This document shows positions 7,260 to 15,425 of a stretch of DNA of 64,000 nt, in pieces; position 1 is the stretch's first letter; the number at the start of each line of letters is the position of its first letter. The DNA is from Herbidospora solisilvae (GTDB lineage: Bacteria > Actinomycetota > Actinomycetes > Streptosporangiales > Streptosporangiaceae), in assembly GCF_009901565.1 (NCBI RefSeq), contig NZ_WXEW01000001.1:186001-250000 (forward strand), read 5' to 3'. A model generated the notes under the pieces. It ran no database searches and was not told the DNA's origin. It was given only the letters and a program-made list of their open reading frames with translations. The position numbers were made by a program, and so were the translations under genes.

Positions 7260-9559
7260 CCATCGTGACCACCCCCGCGCCCTGGAAAGACGCGGGACGG
7301 TCTCCCGAGGAGCGGGCCGAGGCGCTGATGGCGCGGATGAGCCTGCCGGAGAAGATCGCCCAGCTCTACGGGGTGTGGGTCGGCATCGACAACACCGACG
7401 GTGAGATGGCCCCCCACCAGCACGAGTTCACCGCGCTGCCGGTGCCGTGGGACGACCTGGTCAAGGACGGCATCGGCCAGCTCACCCGGCCGTTCGGCAC
7501 CACGCCGGTCGACCCCGTCAAGGGCGCGGCCACCCTCGCCGCCGCGCAGCGTTCCCTCGTGACGGCCGGGCGGTGGGGCGTCCCGGCGCTCGTCCACGAG
7601 GAGATCCTGACCGGCGTGGCCGCCTGGCAGGCCGGCGTCTACCCCAACCCGCTGTGCTGGGGCGCGACCTTCGACCCCGACCTGGTCGAGGAGATGGGCG
7701 CCCAGATCGGCGCCACCATGCGCCGTCTCGGCGTCCACCAGGGGCTCGCCCCGGTCCTGGACGTCGCCCGCGACCTGCGCTGGGGCCGGGTCGAGGAGAC
7801 CATCGGCGAGGACCCGCACCTGGTGGGCCTGATCGGGAGCGCCTACGTCAGGGGCGTGCAGTCGCAGGGCGTGGTCGCCACGCTGAAGCACTTCGTGGGC
7901 TACTCGGCGTCCAAGGGCGGCCGGAACCTCGCCCCGGTGTCGGCGGGCCGCCGCGAGATCGCCGACGTGCTGCTGCCGCCGTTCGAGATGGCCCTGCGCG
8001 CGGGCGCGGGGTCGGTGATGAACTCCTACTCCGACATCGACGGCACCCCCGTCGCGGCCGACGTGACTTTGCTGACCGACCTGCTGCGCGACGCCTACGG
8101 CTTCACCGGCACGGTCGTGGCCGACTACTTCTCGGTGGCGTTCCTGCAGACCCTGCACCACGTGGCCGAGTCGCCCACCGACGCGGCCCGGCTGGCGCTG
8201 ACCGCCGGGATCGACGTCGAGCTGCCCACGGTGAACACCTTCGGGCCGGCGCTGGTCGAGGCGGTGGAGCGGGGCGAGGTCGACCTCGCGCTGATCGACC
8301 GCGCGCTGCGCCGGGTGCTGGTCCAGAAGGCCGAGCTCGGCCTGCTCGACGAGGACTGGGACCCCGAGCCGCCCATCCTGCACGAGGCCGACCCGGTGCT
8401 CGACGGGCCCGAGGTCCGGGAGCTGGCCGGCCGGCTGGCCCGCCGCTCGATCGTGCTGCTGCACAACCGGGACGCCGCGCTGCCGCTGGCCCCCGGCGTG
8501 AGGCTGGCCGTGGTGGGGCCGCGCGCCGACACCGCGCAGGCCATGATGGGCTGCTACTCCTTCCCGATGCACGTCGGCGTGCACCACCCGGAGACGGGCA
8601 TGGGCGTCGAGATCCCCACGCTGCTCGACGCGCTCAGGGCCGAGTACGACGTGACGTACGCGCAGGGCGTGCCGGTGACCGGCGGCGACGACGAGGGCAT
8701 CGCGGCGGCGGTCGCGGCCGCCGCCGGGGCCGACGTGGTCGTGGCCGTGCTGGGCGACCAGGCCGGGCTGTTCGGGCGCGGCACCTCCGGCGAGGGCTGC
8801 GACGCCCCCGGCCTGGCGCTGCCCGGCCGTCAGGAGGAGCTGCTGGAGGCGCTGCTGGCCACCGGCAAGCCGGTCGTGCTGGTGCTGCTGGTCGGCCGCC
8901 CCTACGAGCTGGGCCGGCAGATCGACCGGCTGGCCGCCGTGGTGTGCGGGTTCTTCCCCGGCGAGGAGGGCGCGGCGGCGCTGGCCGACGTCCTGTCGGG
9001 CCGGGTCGACCCGGCCGGGCGGCTGCCGGTGAGCTTCCCGCGTGACGGCGGCAACCAGCCGGCCACCTACCTCGGCGCGCCCCTCGCCCAGAAGAGCGAG
9101 GTCAGCAACGTCGATCCGACCGCGCTGTTCGCCTTCGGCCACGGCCTGTCCTACGCGCCCGTGACGTGGGGCGAGGTGACCGGCTCCGGAGCCTGGACCA
9201 CCGACGGCACCTTCGACGTCACCGTGAGGCTGCGGAACGAGAGCGGGCGGGACTCCTCCGAGGTCGTCCAGGTCTACCTGCACGACCCGGTCGCCGAGGT
9301 GGCCCGGCCGGTGCAGACGCTCGTCGCGGCGCGGCGCGTGGACCTGGCCCCCGGCGAGAGCCGCGAGCTGACCCTCACCCTGCACGCCGACCAGACCTCC
9401 TACACCGGGGCGTCGTGGCGGCGGCAGGTCGACCCCGGCGACGTGGAGCTGCGGGTGGGCGCGTCCAGCGCCGACATCCGCGCCGTGCTCGCCGTGACGA
9501 TGACCGGCCAGCGACGTTTTGTCGGTTTCGACCGAGTCATGGAAGCATCCGTCGTCTGA
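7256..9559 (+). CDS. Glycoside hydrolase family 3 (beta-glucosidase/beta-xylosidase)
   Basis: A 767-residue GH3 enzyme without a signal peptide, so it probably cleaves imported oligosaccharides in the cytoplasm. The (beta/alpha)8 domain runs to about residue 370 and includes 'LAPVLDVARDLRWGRVEETIGEDP' and 'LKHFVGYSASKGGRN'. The nucleophile Asp is in 'GTVVADYFSV' near residue 285. The alpha/beta sandwich domain follows ('SIVLLHN', 'VVAVLGDQAGLFGRGTSGEG', 'RLPVSFPRD'). The C-terminus is a fibronectin-III-like domain ('VTVRLRNESGRDSSEVVQVYL'). It overlaps the AKR stop by 4 bp and ends the operon just before a hairpin terminator. The family cannot be resolved between glucosidase and xylosidase by eye; regional context favours xylosidase. 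Confidence 0.93.
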   Translation: MTIVTTPAPWKDAGRSPEERAEALMARMSLPEKIAQLYGVWVGIDNTDGEMAPHQHEFTALPVPWDDLVKDGIGQLTRPFGTTPVDPVKGAATLAAAQRSLVTAGRWGVPALVHEEILTGVAAWQAGVYPNPLCWGATFDPDLVEEMGAQIGATMRRLGVHQGLAPVLDVARDLRWGRVEETIGEDPHLVGLIGSAYVRGVQSQGVVATLKHFVGYSASKGGRNLAPVSAGRREIADVLLPPFEMALRAGAGSVMNSYSDIDGTPVAADVTLLTDLLRDAYGFTGTVVADYFSVAFLQTLHHVAESPTDAARLALTAGIDVELPTVNTFGPALVEAVERGEVDLALIDRALRRVLVQKAELGLLDEDWDPEPPILHEADPVLDGPEVRELAGRLARRSIVLLHNRDAALPLAPGVRLAVVGPRADTAQAMMGCYSFPMHVGVHHPETGMGVEIPTLLDALRAEYDVTYAQGVPVTGGDDEGIAAAVAAAAGADVVVAVLGDQAGLFGRGTSGEGCDAPGLALPGRQEELLEALLATGKPVVLVLLVGRPYELGRQIDRLAAVVCGFFPGEEGAAALADVLSGRVDPAGRLPVSFPRDGGNQPATYLGAPLAQKSEVSNVDPTALFAFGHGLSYAPVTWGEVTGSGAWTTDGTFDVTVRLRNESGRDSSEVVQVYLHDPVAEVARPVQTLVAARRVDLAPGESRELTLTLHADQTSYTGASWRRQVDPGDVELRVGASSADIRAVLAVTMTGQRRFVGFDRVMEASVV

Positions 9560-9566
9560 CGGATCC

Positions 9567-9601
9567 GGGGGCGGTCCGTCGGCCGGGCCGCCCCCCTTTT
9601 T
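9567..9601 (+). terminator. Rho-independent-like terminator after GH3
   Basis: The stem GGGGGCGG (9567-9574) pairs with CCGCCCCC (9588-9595), extended by a G-U and two G-C pairs, and is followed by five T residues (9597-9601). It lies between the GH3 stop and the ribosome site of the next gene, so it may reduce rather than abolish read-through. Confidence 0.7.
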
Positions 9602-9618
9602 CTCTCCCTGGAGTTGTC

Positions 9619-10608
9619 ATGACCTCTTCCCCTCCCCTGCGCTGGGCCGTCATCGGCACCGGAGGCATCGCCCGGCAGTTCGCCGACGACCTGCGCCTGT
9701 CGGAGTCCGCCGAGCTGGTCGCGGTCGGCTCCCGGACCGCGGCCCGCGCCGAGGCCTTCGCCGCCGAGGTGGGCGCGCCCCGCGCCCACGGCGACGTGGC
9801 CGCGATGCTGGCCGCCGACGACGTCGACGCCGTGTACGTCGCCACGCCCCACCCCGCCCACCACGCCGGCGCCCTGGCCGCGATCGAGGCCGGCAAGGCC
9901 GTCCTGGTGGAGAAGCCGTTCACCATCAACCGGCGGGAGGCCGAGGAACTGGTCGCGGCGGCCCGCGCGCGCGGCGTGTTCCTGATGGAGGCCATGTGGA
10001 CGCGGTTCCTGCCGCACATGGTCCGCATCCGCGAACTGCTCGCCGAGGGGCGGCTCGGCGACGTCCGTCTCGTGGTGGCCGAGCACGGGGTGTGGTTCCG
10101 GCACGACCCCGTCCACCGCATGTTCGACCTGGCCCTGGGCGGCGGCGCGCTGCTCGACCTGGGCGTCTACCCGGTCTCGTTCCTGTCGATGGTCTTCGGC
10201 GCGCCCGCGACGGTGACCGCCTCGACGCAGTTCGGCGGCACCGGCGTCGACGGCCAGACCTCCGTCATCACGACGTACGAGGGCGGCCGGCAGGGGGTCG
10301 CGACCAGCAGCATGGAGGCGTTCCTGCCCAACCGGGCCTCCATCGCCGGCACCGAGGCGCACATCGACATCGACCCCTGGTGGTACCGCCCCACGTCGTT
10401 CACCCTGACCACCCGCGGCGGCGCGGCCGAGCGCTTCACCTTCGACGTGCCCGGAAACGGGCTGCGCTTCCAGGCCGAGGAGGTCGCCCGCTGCGTGCAC
10501 GCGGGCCTCCTGGAGAGCCCGATCCTCACCCTTGAGGAGTCGTGCCGGATCATGGGCACCATGGACGAGGTCCGCGCCCAGGCCGGGCTGCGTTACCCCG
10601 GCGAATAG
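9619..10608 (+). CDS. Gfo/Idh/MocA oxidoreductase, D-xylose 1-dehydrogenase-like
   Basis: A 329-residue NAD(P)-dependent sugar dehydrogenase. The Rossmann motif is GTGGIA near residue 13. The catalytic 'EKPFTINRREAEEL' follows near 95, then 'MEAMWTRFLP' near 120 and 'GGGALLDLGVYPVSFLSMVFG' near 175. The last two are marks of the trimeric dihydrodiol dehydrogenase/D-xylose 1-dehydrogenase (NADP) branch. It would oxidise an aldopyranose to its lactone. It starts 18 bp after a terminator hairpin and ends 16 bp inside the convergent second lacI gene. With the lactonase (5486), dehydratase (11667) and FAH protein (34311) it would give the first steps of oxidative pentose degradation. The substrate assignment is inference. 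Confidence 0.87.
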   Translation: MTSSPPLRWAVIGTGGIARQFADDLRLSESAELVAVGSRTAARAEAFAAEVGAPRAHGDVAAMLAADDVDAVYVATPHPAHHAGALAAIEAGKAVLVEKPFTINRREAEELVAAARARGVFLMEAMWTRFLPHMVRIRELLAEGRLGDVRLVVAEHGVWFRHDPVHRMFDLALGGGALLDLGVYPVSFLSMVFGAPATVTASTQFGGTGVDGQTSVITTYEGGRQGVATSSMEAFLPNRASIAGTEAHIDIDPWWYRPTSFTLTTRGGAAERFTFDVPGNGLRFQAEEVARCVHAGLLESPILTLEESCRIMGTMDEVRAQAGLRYPGE

Positions 10609-11648
10609 GGGGCGGTGCTGGCCCGCACCACCAGCTTGGTCGACAACTCGACCCGGCCCTCGGTCATCTCCGCGCCGTCCTGGTGGCCGAGCAGCGACCG
10701 GACCGCCAGCGCCGCCATCTTCGCGATCGGCTGCCGGACCGTCGTCAGCGGCGGGGCCATCCACTGCGCCATCGGCACGTCGTCGAACCCGACGACGCTC
10801 ACGTCGGCGGGCACCCGCAGGCCGCGCTCCTGGATCGCGGCGTAGACGCCGAGGGCCTGCTCGTCGTTGCCCGCGAAGATCGCCGTCGGCGGTCCGGGCC
10901 GGTCGAGCAGGGCCTGGGTCAGCGAGAACCCGCTGTGGTAGTGGAAGTCGCCGTGCTGGACCAGGTCGTCGTCGAGCGTCAGCCCGGCCCGCTCGAGCGC
11001 CGCGCGGCACCCGGCCAGCCGCGCCTGGCTGCACAACAACCGCATCGGCCCGGTGATCATGCCGATGCGGCGGTGGCCCAGCTCGACCAGGTGTTTCGCG
11101 GCGGCCATGCCGCCGCCCCAGTTGCCCGCGCCGATGGACGGGATCGTGCCGTCGGCGTCGCCCACCGGGTCGACCAGCACCGCGGGCAGCCCCAGCTTCG
11201 CGATGCGGGTCAGGTCGGCCGGGGTCAGCTCCGACAGGGCCAGGATGATGCCGCCCGGCGCCCGGTCGGCGATGTCCTCCAGCCACTGCTGCCCGTGCCC
11301 CGGCGCGCCGTCGAACACCGACACCACGACGCCGACCCGGGCCGGCCGCGCCTCCTGCTCGGCCCCGCGGATCACCTCGGCCGCCCACGGCGAGTTCACG
11401 TCGCTCACCACCAGCTCCAGCAGCCCGCCCCGCCGGGCGGCGGGCCGGGGCAGCGGAAGGTGCAGCGGCCGTTTCGTGCGCTTGGTGGGCACGTATCCGC
11501 GCCGGGCCAGCAGCGTCTCGATCTGCGACCGGGTGGCGGGCGCCACGTCCGAACGCCCGTTGAGCACCTTCGAGACCGTCGCCCTCGACACCCCCGCCTC
11601 GGCGGCGATGTCGGCGACGGTGACGCGAGAATCTAACGAGTCGGACAC
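10593..11648 (-). CDS. LacI-family transcriptional regulator
   Basis: A 351-residue repressor. The helix-turn-helix 'VTVADIAAEAGVSRATVSKVLNGR' lies near residues 9-32, followed by the effector-binding domain with 'LGHRRIGMITGP', 'TAIFAGNDEQALGV' and 'VPADVSVVGFDDVP'. The start is GTG 11648 (a TTG at 11651 is adjacent). It lies 18 bp downstream of the dehydratase and is the last gene of the minus-strand operon, so it may autoregulate that operon through the palindrome at 15307-15321. Its 3' end overlaps the convergent Gfo/Idh gene by 16 bp. Two LacI proteins with similar recognition helices in one 9-kb region may share operators. Confidence 0.92.
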   Translation of the reverse strand: MSDSLDSRVTVADIAAEAGVSRATVSKVLNGRSDVAPATRSQIETLLARRGYVPTKRTKRPLHLPLPRPAARRGGLLELVVSDVNSPWAAEVIRGAEQEARPARVGVVVSVFDGAPGHGQQWLEDIADRAPGGIILALSELTPADLTRIAKLGLPAVLVDPVGDADGTIPSIGAGNWGGGMAAAKHLVELGHRRIGMITGPMRLLCSQARLAGCRAALERAGLTLDDDLVQHGDFHYHSGFSLTQALLDRPGPPTAIFAGNDEQALGVYAAIQERGLRVPADVSVVGFDDVPMAQWMAPPLTTVRQPIAKMAALAVRSLLGHQDGAEMTEGRVELSTKLVVRASTAPYSPG

Positions 11649-11666
11649 CAACCGATCGTACCGAGG

Positions 11667-13385
11667 TCAGTGGGAGTCGCGCGGCACGTCGCTGCCACGA
11701 CCACCCCGCAGGAAACCGAAGTCGGCCCCGTCGTCGGCCCCGAGCACGTGCTCCCGGTAGAGCCACCGGTAGCCGCCGACGTCCTCATGGAGCCGCGGCG
11801 TCCAGTCGGCCCGCCGCTTCTCCAGCTCCTCGTCCGGCACGAGCAGGGTCAGGCTCCGGTTCGGCACGTCCAGCGCCACGCGGTCGCCCGTGCGGACCAG
11901 CGCCAGCGGGCCGCCCACCGCCGCCTCCGGCGAGACGTGCAGGACGACGGTGCCGAAGCCGGTGCCGCTCATCCGGCCGTCGCTGATCCGCACCATGTCG
12001 GTCACCCCGGCGCGCAGCAGCTTGGCGGGCAGCGGCACGTTGGCCACCTCGGGCATGCCCGGGTAGCCCTTCGGCCCGGCCCCCCGGATGATCAGGACGT
12101 CGTCGGGGGTCACGTCGAGGTCGTCGTCGTCGCAGACCGCGTGGTAGTCCTCCGGCGAGTCGAACACCAGCGCCCGGCCGGTGTGGCGCATCAGCGCGGG
12201 CGAGGCCGCCGACTGCTTGATGACCGCCCCGTTCGGGGCCAGGTTGCCGCGCAGGATCGCGGTGCCGGTGCCGGCGGGCTGCAGCGGCTCGGTCATCGGG
12301 CGGATGACCTCGGTGTTCCAGTTGACCGCCGTCTGGACGTTCTCCCGGAGCGTGCGCCCGGTCACCGTGAGGGCGCCGGGGTTCACCAGACCGGCCTGGT
12401 CGAGCTGGTTCAGCACGACCGGCAGGCCGCCCGCGTAGCAGAAGTCCTCCATGAGGAACCGCCCCGACGGCATCAGGTCGACGATCGTCGGCACGTCGCG
12501 GGCCAGCGCGTCGAAGTCGTCGAGCGGCAGGTCGACGCCGAGCCGCCCGGCCAGCGCCGTCAGGTGGACGATCGCGTTGGTCGAACCGCCGATCGCCGCG
12601 TTGGCCCGGATCGCGTTCTCGAACGCCGCGCGGGTCATGATCTGGCTCGGCTTCAGGTCCTCCTCGACCATGGCCACGATCCGCTTGCCCGCCTCCTGCG
12701 CGACCTCGTAGCGGCGCGAGTCGACGGCCGGCCAGGTGGCCGACCCGGGAAGCTGCATGCCGAGCGCCTCGGCCAGGCACGCCATCGTCGAGGCGGTGCC
12801 CATCGTCATGCAGTGGCCGTTCGACCGCGCCATGCAGCCCTCGGCGACGTAGCCGTCCTCGACCGACATGCGGCCGGCCTTGATCTCGGCCTCGAACTTC
12901 CACACGTGGGTGCCCGACCCGACGTCCTGCCCCCGGAACTTCCCGTTCAGCATCGGCCCGCCCGTCACCATGACGGCCGGCAGGTCGACGCTGGCCGCGC
13001 CCATGAGCAGCCCCGGCGTCGTCTTGTCACACCCCGACAACAACACGACGCCGTCGAGCGGGTTGGCCCGGATCAGCTCCTCGGCCTGCATGGCCAGCAT
13101 GTTGCGGTAGAGCATCGCGGTCGGCCGCAGCAGCGTCTCGCCGGTGGACATCACCGGGAACACGAGCGGGAACCCGCCCGCCATCCAGACCCCGCGCTTG
13201 ACCGCGTCGGCGACCCGGTCGAGGTGGGCGTTGCAGGGGGCCAGCTCCGACCACGTGCTGGCGATGCCGATGACGGGCCGCCCGTCGAAGACCTCCGGCC
13301 CGAACCCCTGGTTGCGCATCCAGGAGCGGTAGAGCATGCCGGAGCGCCCCTCGGCCCCGAACCAGTGCTGACTGCGTCGCGTCAC
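11667..13385 (-). CDS. IlvD/EDD-family sugar-acid dehydratase
   Basis: A 572-residue iron-sulfur dehydratase of the pentonate/hexonate branch of the dihydroxy-acid dehydratase family. Cluster cysteines are in 'LLSGCDKTTPGLLMGAAS' (near 130) and 'AEGCMARSNGHCMTMGTASTM' (near 200), and the first cysteine is probably in 'ELAPCNAHLD' near 58. The C-terminal barrel has 'RISDGRMSGTGFGTVVLHVSPEA' (near 475) with the catalytic serine. 'GSGTHVWKFEAEIKAG' is typical of L-arabinonate/D-xylonate dehydratases rather than IlvD. It would turn an aldonic acid into the 2-keto-3-deoxy acid. The GTG at 13385 is chosen to fit the family N-terminus; the ribosome site is weak. It follows the SDR in the same operon. 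Confidence 0.92.
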   Translation of the reverse strand: MTRRSQHWFGAEGRSGMLYRSWMRNQGFGPEVFDGRPVIGIASTWSELAPCNAHLDRVADAVKRGVWMAGGFPLVFPVMSTGETLLRPTAMLYRNMLAMQAEELIRANPLDGVVLLSGCDKTTPGLLMGAASVDLPAVMVTGGPMLNGKFRGQDVGSGTHVWKFEAEIKAGRMSVEDGYVAEGCMARSNGHCMTMGTASTMACLAEALGMQLPGSATWPAVDSRRYEVAQEAGKRIVAMVEEDLKPSQIMTRAAFENAIRANAAIGGSTNAIVHLTALAGRLGVDLPLDDFDALARDVPTIVDLMPSGRFLMEDFCYAGGLPVVLNQLDQAGLVNPGALTVTGRTLRENVQTAVNWNTEVIRPMTEPLQPAGTGTAILRGNLAPNGAVIKQSAASPALMRHTGRALVFDSPEDYHAVCDDDDLDVTPDDVLIIRGAGPKGYPGMPEVANVPLPAKLLRAGVTDMVRISDGRMSGTGFGTVVLHVSPEAAVGGPLALVRTGDRVALDVPNRSLTLLVPDEELEKRRADWTPRLHEDVGGYRWLYREHVLGADDGADFGFLRGGRGSDVPRDSH

Positions 13386-13399
13386 GTTCTCGTTCCCGC

Positions 13400-14146
13400 T
13401 CAAATCATCCACCCTGCGTCGACGATCCAGTTCTGTCCGGTGCACATGGCGCTGTCGTCGGCGGCCAGCCAGAGCACCAGGCGCGCCACGTCCGACGGCG
13501 CGAGGTTGTCGGGCAGGCACTGCACCTCCGCGAGTTTCTCGCGAACCTCCGGGGTGACCCAATGGGTGAGCTGGCGCTCGGTGAAGACCCAGCCGGGGAT
13601 GACGCAGTTGACGCGGATGTGGTCGGGGCCGAGTTCGCGGGCCATCATCCGGGTCAGGCCCTCGATGGCCGACTTGGACGAGACGTAGGCGGGCAGGCCG
13701 AGCAGGCCGACGTGGGGGCTGACGGAGCCGAGGTTGATGATGGAGCCGCCGCCGAGCGCGCGCATGCCGGCCATCACGGCCTGGGCGGCGAAGAACTGGT
13801 GGCGGAGGTTGACCGCGATGCCCTGGTCCCATTCGGCGGGTTCGAGGGTCTCGATGCCGGTGCGGGTGTCGTTGGCGGCGTTGTTGACAAGGATCGAGAC
13901 GGGGCCGAGGGCCTGCTCGACCATGACGATCGCGCCGCGGAGGGCGTCGATGTCGGTGACGTCGGCGTGGATGTAGAGGGCCTGGTCGGTGAGCTTCTGG
14001 GCGCCCTCGTCGTCGACGTCGACGAAGGCGACCTTGGCGCCCTGGGCGGCGAGCTGGGCGACGAACTCGGCGCCGAGGCCGGTGGAGCCTCCGGTGACGA
14101 GGGCGACCCGGCCGCGCAGGCTGGGGTAGACGGCGTACTCGCTCAT
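13400..14146 (-). CDS. SDR-family oxidoreductase (sugar/2-keto-3-deoxy-acid dehydrogenase-like)
   Basis: A 248-residue classical short-chain dehydrogenase. The cofactor motif TGGSTGLG is at residues 18-25 and 'VDVDD' after beta-2 suggests NAD(H). NNAA lies near 88, and the active site has Ser in 'INLGSVSPHVG' and YVSSK near 155. The C-terminus 'MCTGQNWIVDAGWMI' is standard. Its ATG overlaps the alcohol dehydrogenase stop (ATGA at 14143-14146), so the two are coupled. Beside a sugar-acid dehydratase it may be an aldose 1-dehydrogenase or act on the 2-keto-3-deoxy acid. Confidence 0.9.
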   Translation of the reverse strand: MSEYAVYPSLRGRVALVTGGSTGLGAEFVAQLAAQGAKVAFVDVDDEGAQKLTDQALYIHADVTDIDALRGAIVMVEQALGPVSILVNNAANDTRTGIETLEPAEWDQGIAVNLRHQFFAAQAVMAGMRALGGGSIINLGSVSPHVGLLGLPAYVSSKSAIEGLTRMMARELGPDHIRVNCVIPGWVFTERQLTHWVTPEVREKLAEVQCLPDNLAPSDVARLVLWLAADDSAMCTGQNWIVDAGWMI

Positions 14147-15237
14147 GGCACGATCACTCCACGGCCGACGGCGCCGCCGGTGAGATCGGCGAACGCCTCG
14201 TTGATCTGGTCGAGCCGGTAGCGCCGGCCGACCAGGAGGTCGAGGGGCAGGCGTCCGGCGAGGTAGAGGTCGAAGATCTTCGGCAGGTCGACGAGGGGGT
14301 TGGCGGAGCCGTAGAGGCTGCCGACGATCCGCCTCTCGCGCTGGACCAGCAGGTTGACCGGCACGTTGAAGGTCTGGCCGACCTTGCCGAGGCCGACGGC
14401 GACGAGGGTGCCGCCGGGGCGGAGCGCCTCGAAGGCGGTCTCCAGGGTGTCGGGGCGGCCGACGGCCTCGATGGCCCATTCGGCGCCGCCGGGGCGGATG
14501 GCGGTCAGGGCGGCGGCGACGTGGACGGCCGAGGCGTCGACGACGTGGGTGGCGCCCAGGCGTTCGGCGGTCTCCAGGCGTTCGGCGACGACGTCCACGA
14601 CGACGATGGGGTTGGCGCCCGCGAGCACGGCGCCGAGGACGGCCGACAGGCCGACGCCGCCGGCGCCGAAGACGACGATGCCGTCGCCGGCGCACTCGCC
14701 GATGGCGTTGAGCACCGCGCCGACGCCGGTGATGACGGCGCATCCGGCGATGGCGGCGACCTCCGGGGGGACCCCGTCGGGGACCGGGACGACGGCACGT
14801 TCGGACACCACGCAGTATTCGGCGAAGCAGGAGACGCCGAGCAGGTGGTGGACCTTCTCGCCGTCGGCGCTGAGCCGGGTGGTGCCGTCGAGCAGGCCGC
14901 CCGAGCCGACCATGACGCCGGCGGCCTCGCACAGGGCGGGGCGGCCCACCAGGCAGTTGCGGCACTGGCCGCACCGGGGCCGCCACATGAGGCAGACCCG
15001 GTCGCCGGGCCGGAACCGGGTCACCCCGGGGCCGACGGCCTCGATCACGCCGGTGCCCTCGTGCCCGGGGACGACCGGCAGCGGGCATCTGAGGTCGCCC
15101 GCGAGGTAGTGCTGGTCGCTGTGGCAGACCCCGGCCGCCTCGACCCTGACCAGCACCTCTTCCGGCCCGGGCGGCGCGAGGTCGAGGTCGCGCACGACGA
15201 GGGGCGCCCCGACCCGTTCCAGCAGCGCAGCTCTCAT
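14143..15237 (-). CDS. Zinc-dependent alcohol dehydrogenase
   Basis: A 364-residue medium-chain dehydrogenase of the class III/AdhC-like type. The catalytic zinc ligand Cys is in 'AAGVCHSDQHYL' (near 38), followed by 'PGHEGTGVIEAVG' (near 60). The four structural-zinc cysteines are in 'CGQCRNCLVGRPALC' near 90-104. The Rossmann motif is 'VFGAGGVGLSAV' near 190, with 'VVDV' suggesting NAD. It is the first gene of the minus-strand operon, behind a good promoter and a GTTTCGAAAC palindrome. It may oxidise or reduce an aldehyde from keto-deoxy-sugar cleavage. That role is inferred from the operon only. Confidence 0.9.
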   Translation of the reverse strand: MRAALLERVGAPLVVRDLDLAPPGPEEVLVRVEAAGVCHSDQHYLAGDLRCPLPVVPGHEGTGVIEAVGPGVTRFRPGDRVCLMWRPRCGQCRNCLVGRPALCEAAGVMVGSGGLLDGTTRLSADGEKVHHLLGVSCFAEYCVVSERAVVPVPDGVPPEVAAIAGCAVITGVGAVLNAIGECAGDGIVVFGAGGVGLSAVLGAVLAGANPIVVVDVVAERLETAERLGATHVVDASAVHVAAALTAIRPGGAEWAIEAVGRPDTLETAFEALRPGGTLVAVGLGKVGQTFNVPVNLLVQRERRIVGSLYGSANPLVDLPKIFDLYLAGRLPLDLLVGRRYRLDQINEAFADLTGGAVGRGVIVP

Positions 15238-15276
15238 CTGACCCCGTCCCTCCGTCTGCCGTACTCGATCGCAGCA

Positions 15277-15305
15277 AACGTAGATGTAACGAACGTAGGG
15301 GTCAA
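15277..15305 (-). promoter_or_regulatory. Promoter TTGACC-N17-TACGTT of the ADH-dehydratase-LacI operon
   Basis: On the minus strand the -35 TTGACC occupies 15305-15300 and the -10 TACGTT 15282-15277, exactly 17 bp apart. This puts the start about 30 bp upstream of the ADH gene. The GTTTCGAAAC operator abuts the -35 on its upstream side. Confidence 0.65.
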
Positions 15306-15306
15306 T

Positions 15307-15321
15307 AGTTTCGAAACTTTC
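15307..15321. promoter_or_regulatory. LacI-type operator AGTTTCGAAACTTTC
   Basis: AGTTTCGAAACT (15307-15318) is a perfect 12-bp palindrome, and TTTC extends it. It shares its core with the operators at 2792-2805 and 4053-4075. Confidence 0.6.
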
Positions 15322-15386
15322 ACCTTCGCCCAGCCGCCGGTCAGCCCGGCCAACCAGGTCTCAGCTGCGGCGATCCGCCACTCAGG

Positions 15387-15423
15387 GGTTTCGGTAGCCC
15401 GCCGCCACATGACCGAAACTTTC
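15387..15423. promoter_or_regulatory. Further GGTTTCGG / CCGAAACTTTC half-sites
   Basis: GGTTTCGG (15387-15394) and CCGAAACTTTC (15413-15423) form inverted half-sites separated by 18 bp. They lie just past the end of the reductase gene and about 75-100 bp upstream of the ADH promoter operator, a spacing that could allow looping. Confidence 0.4.
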
Positions 15424-15425
15424 CG

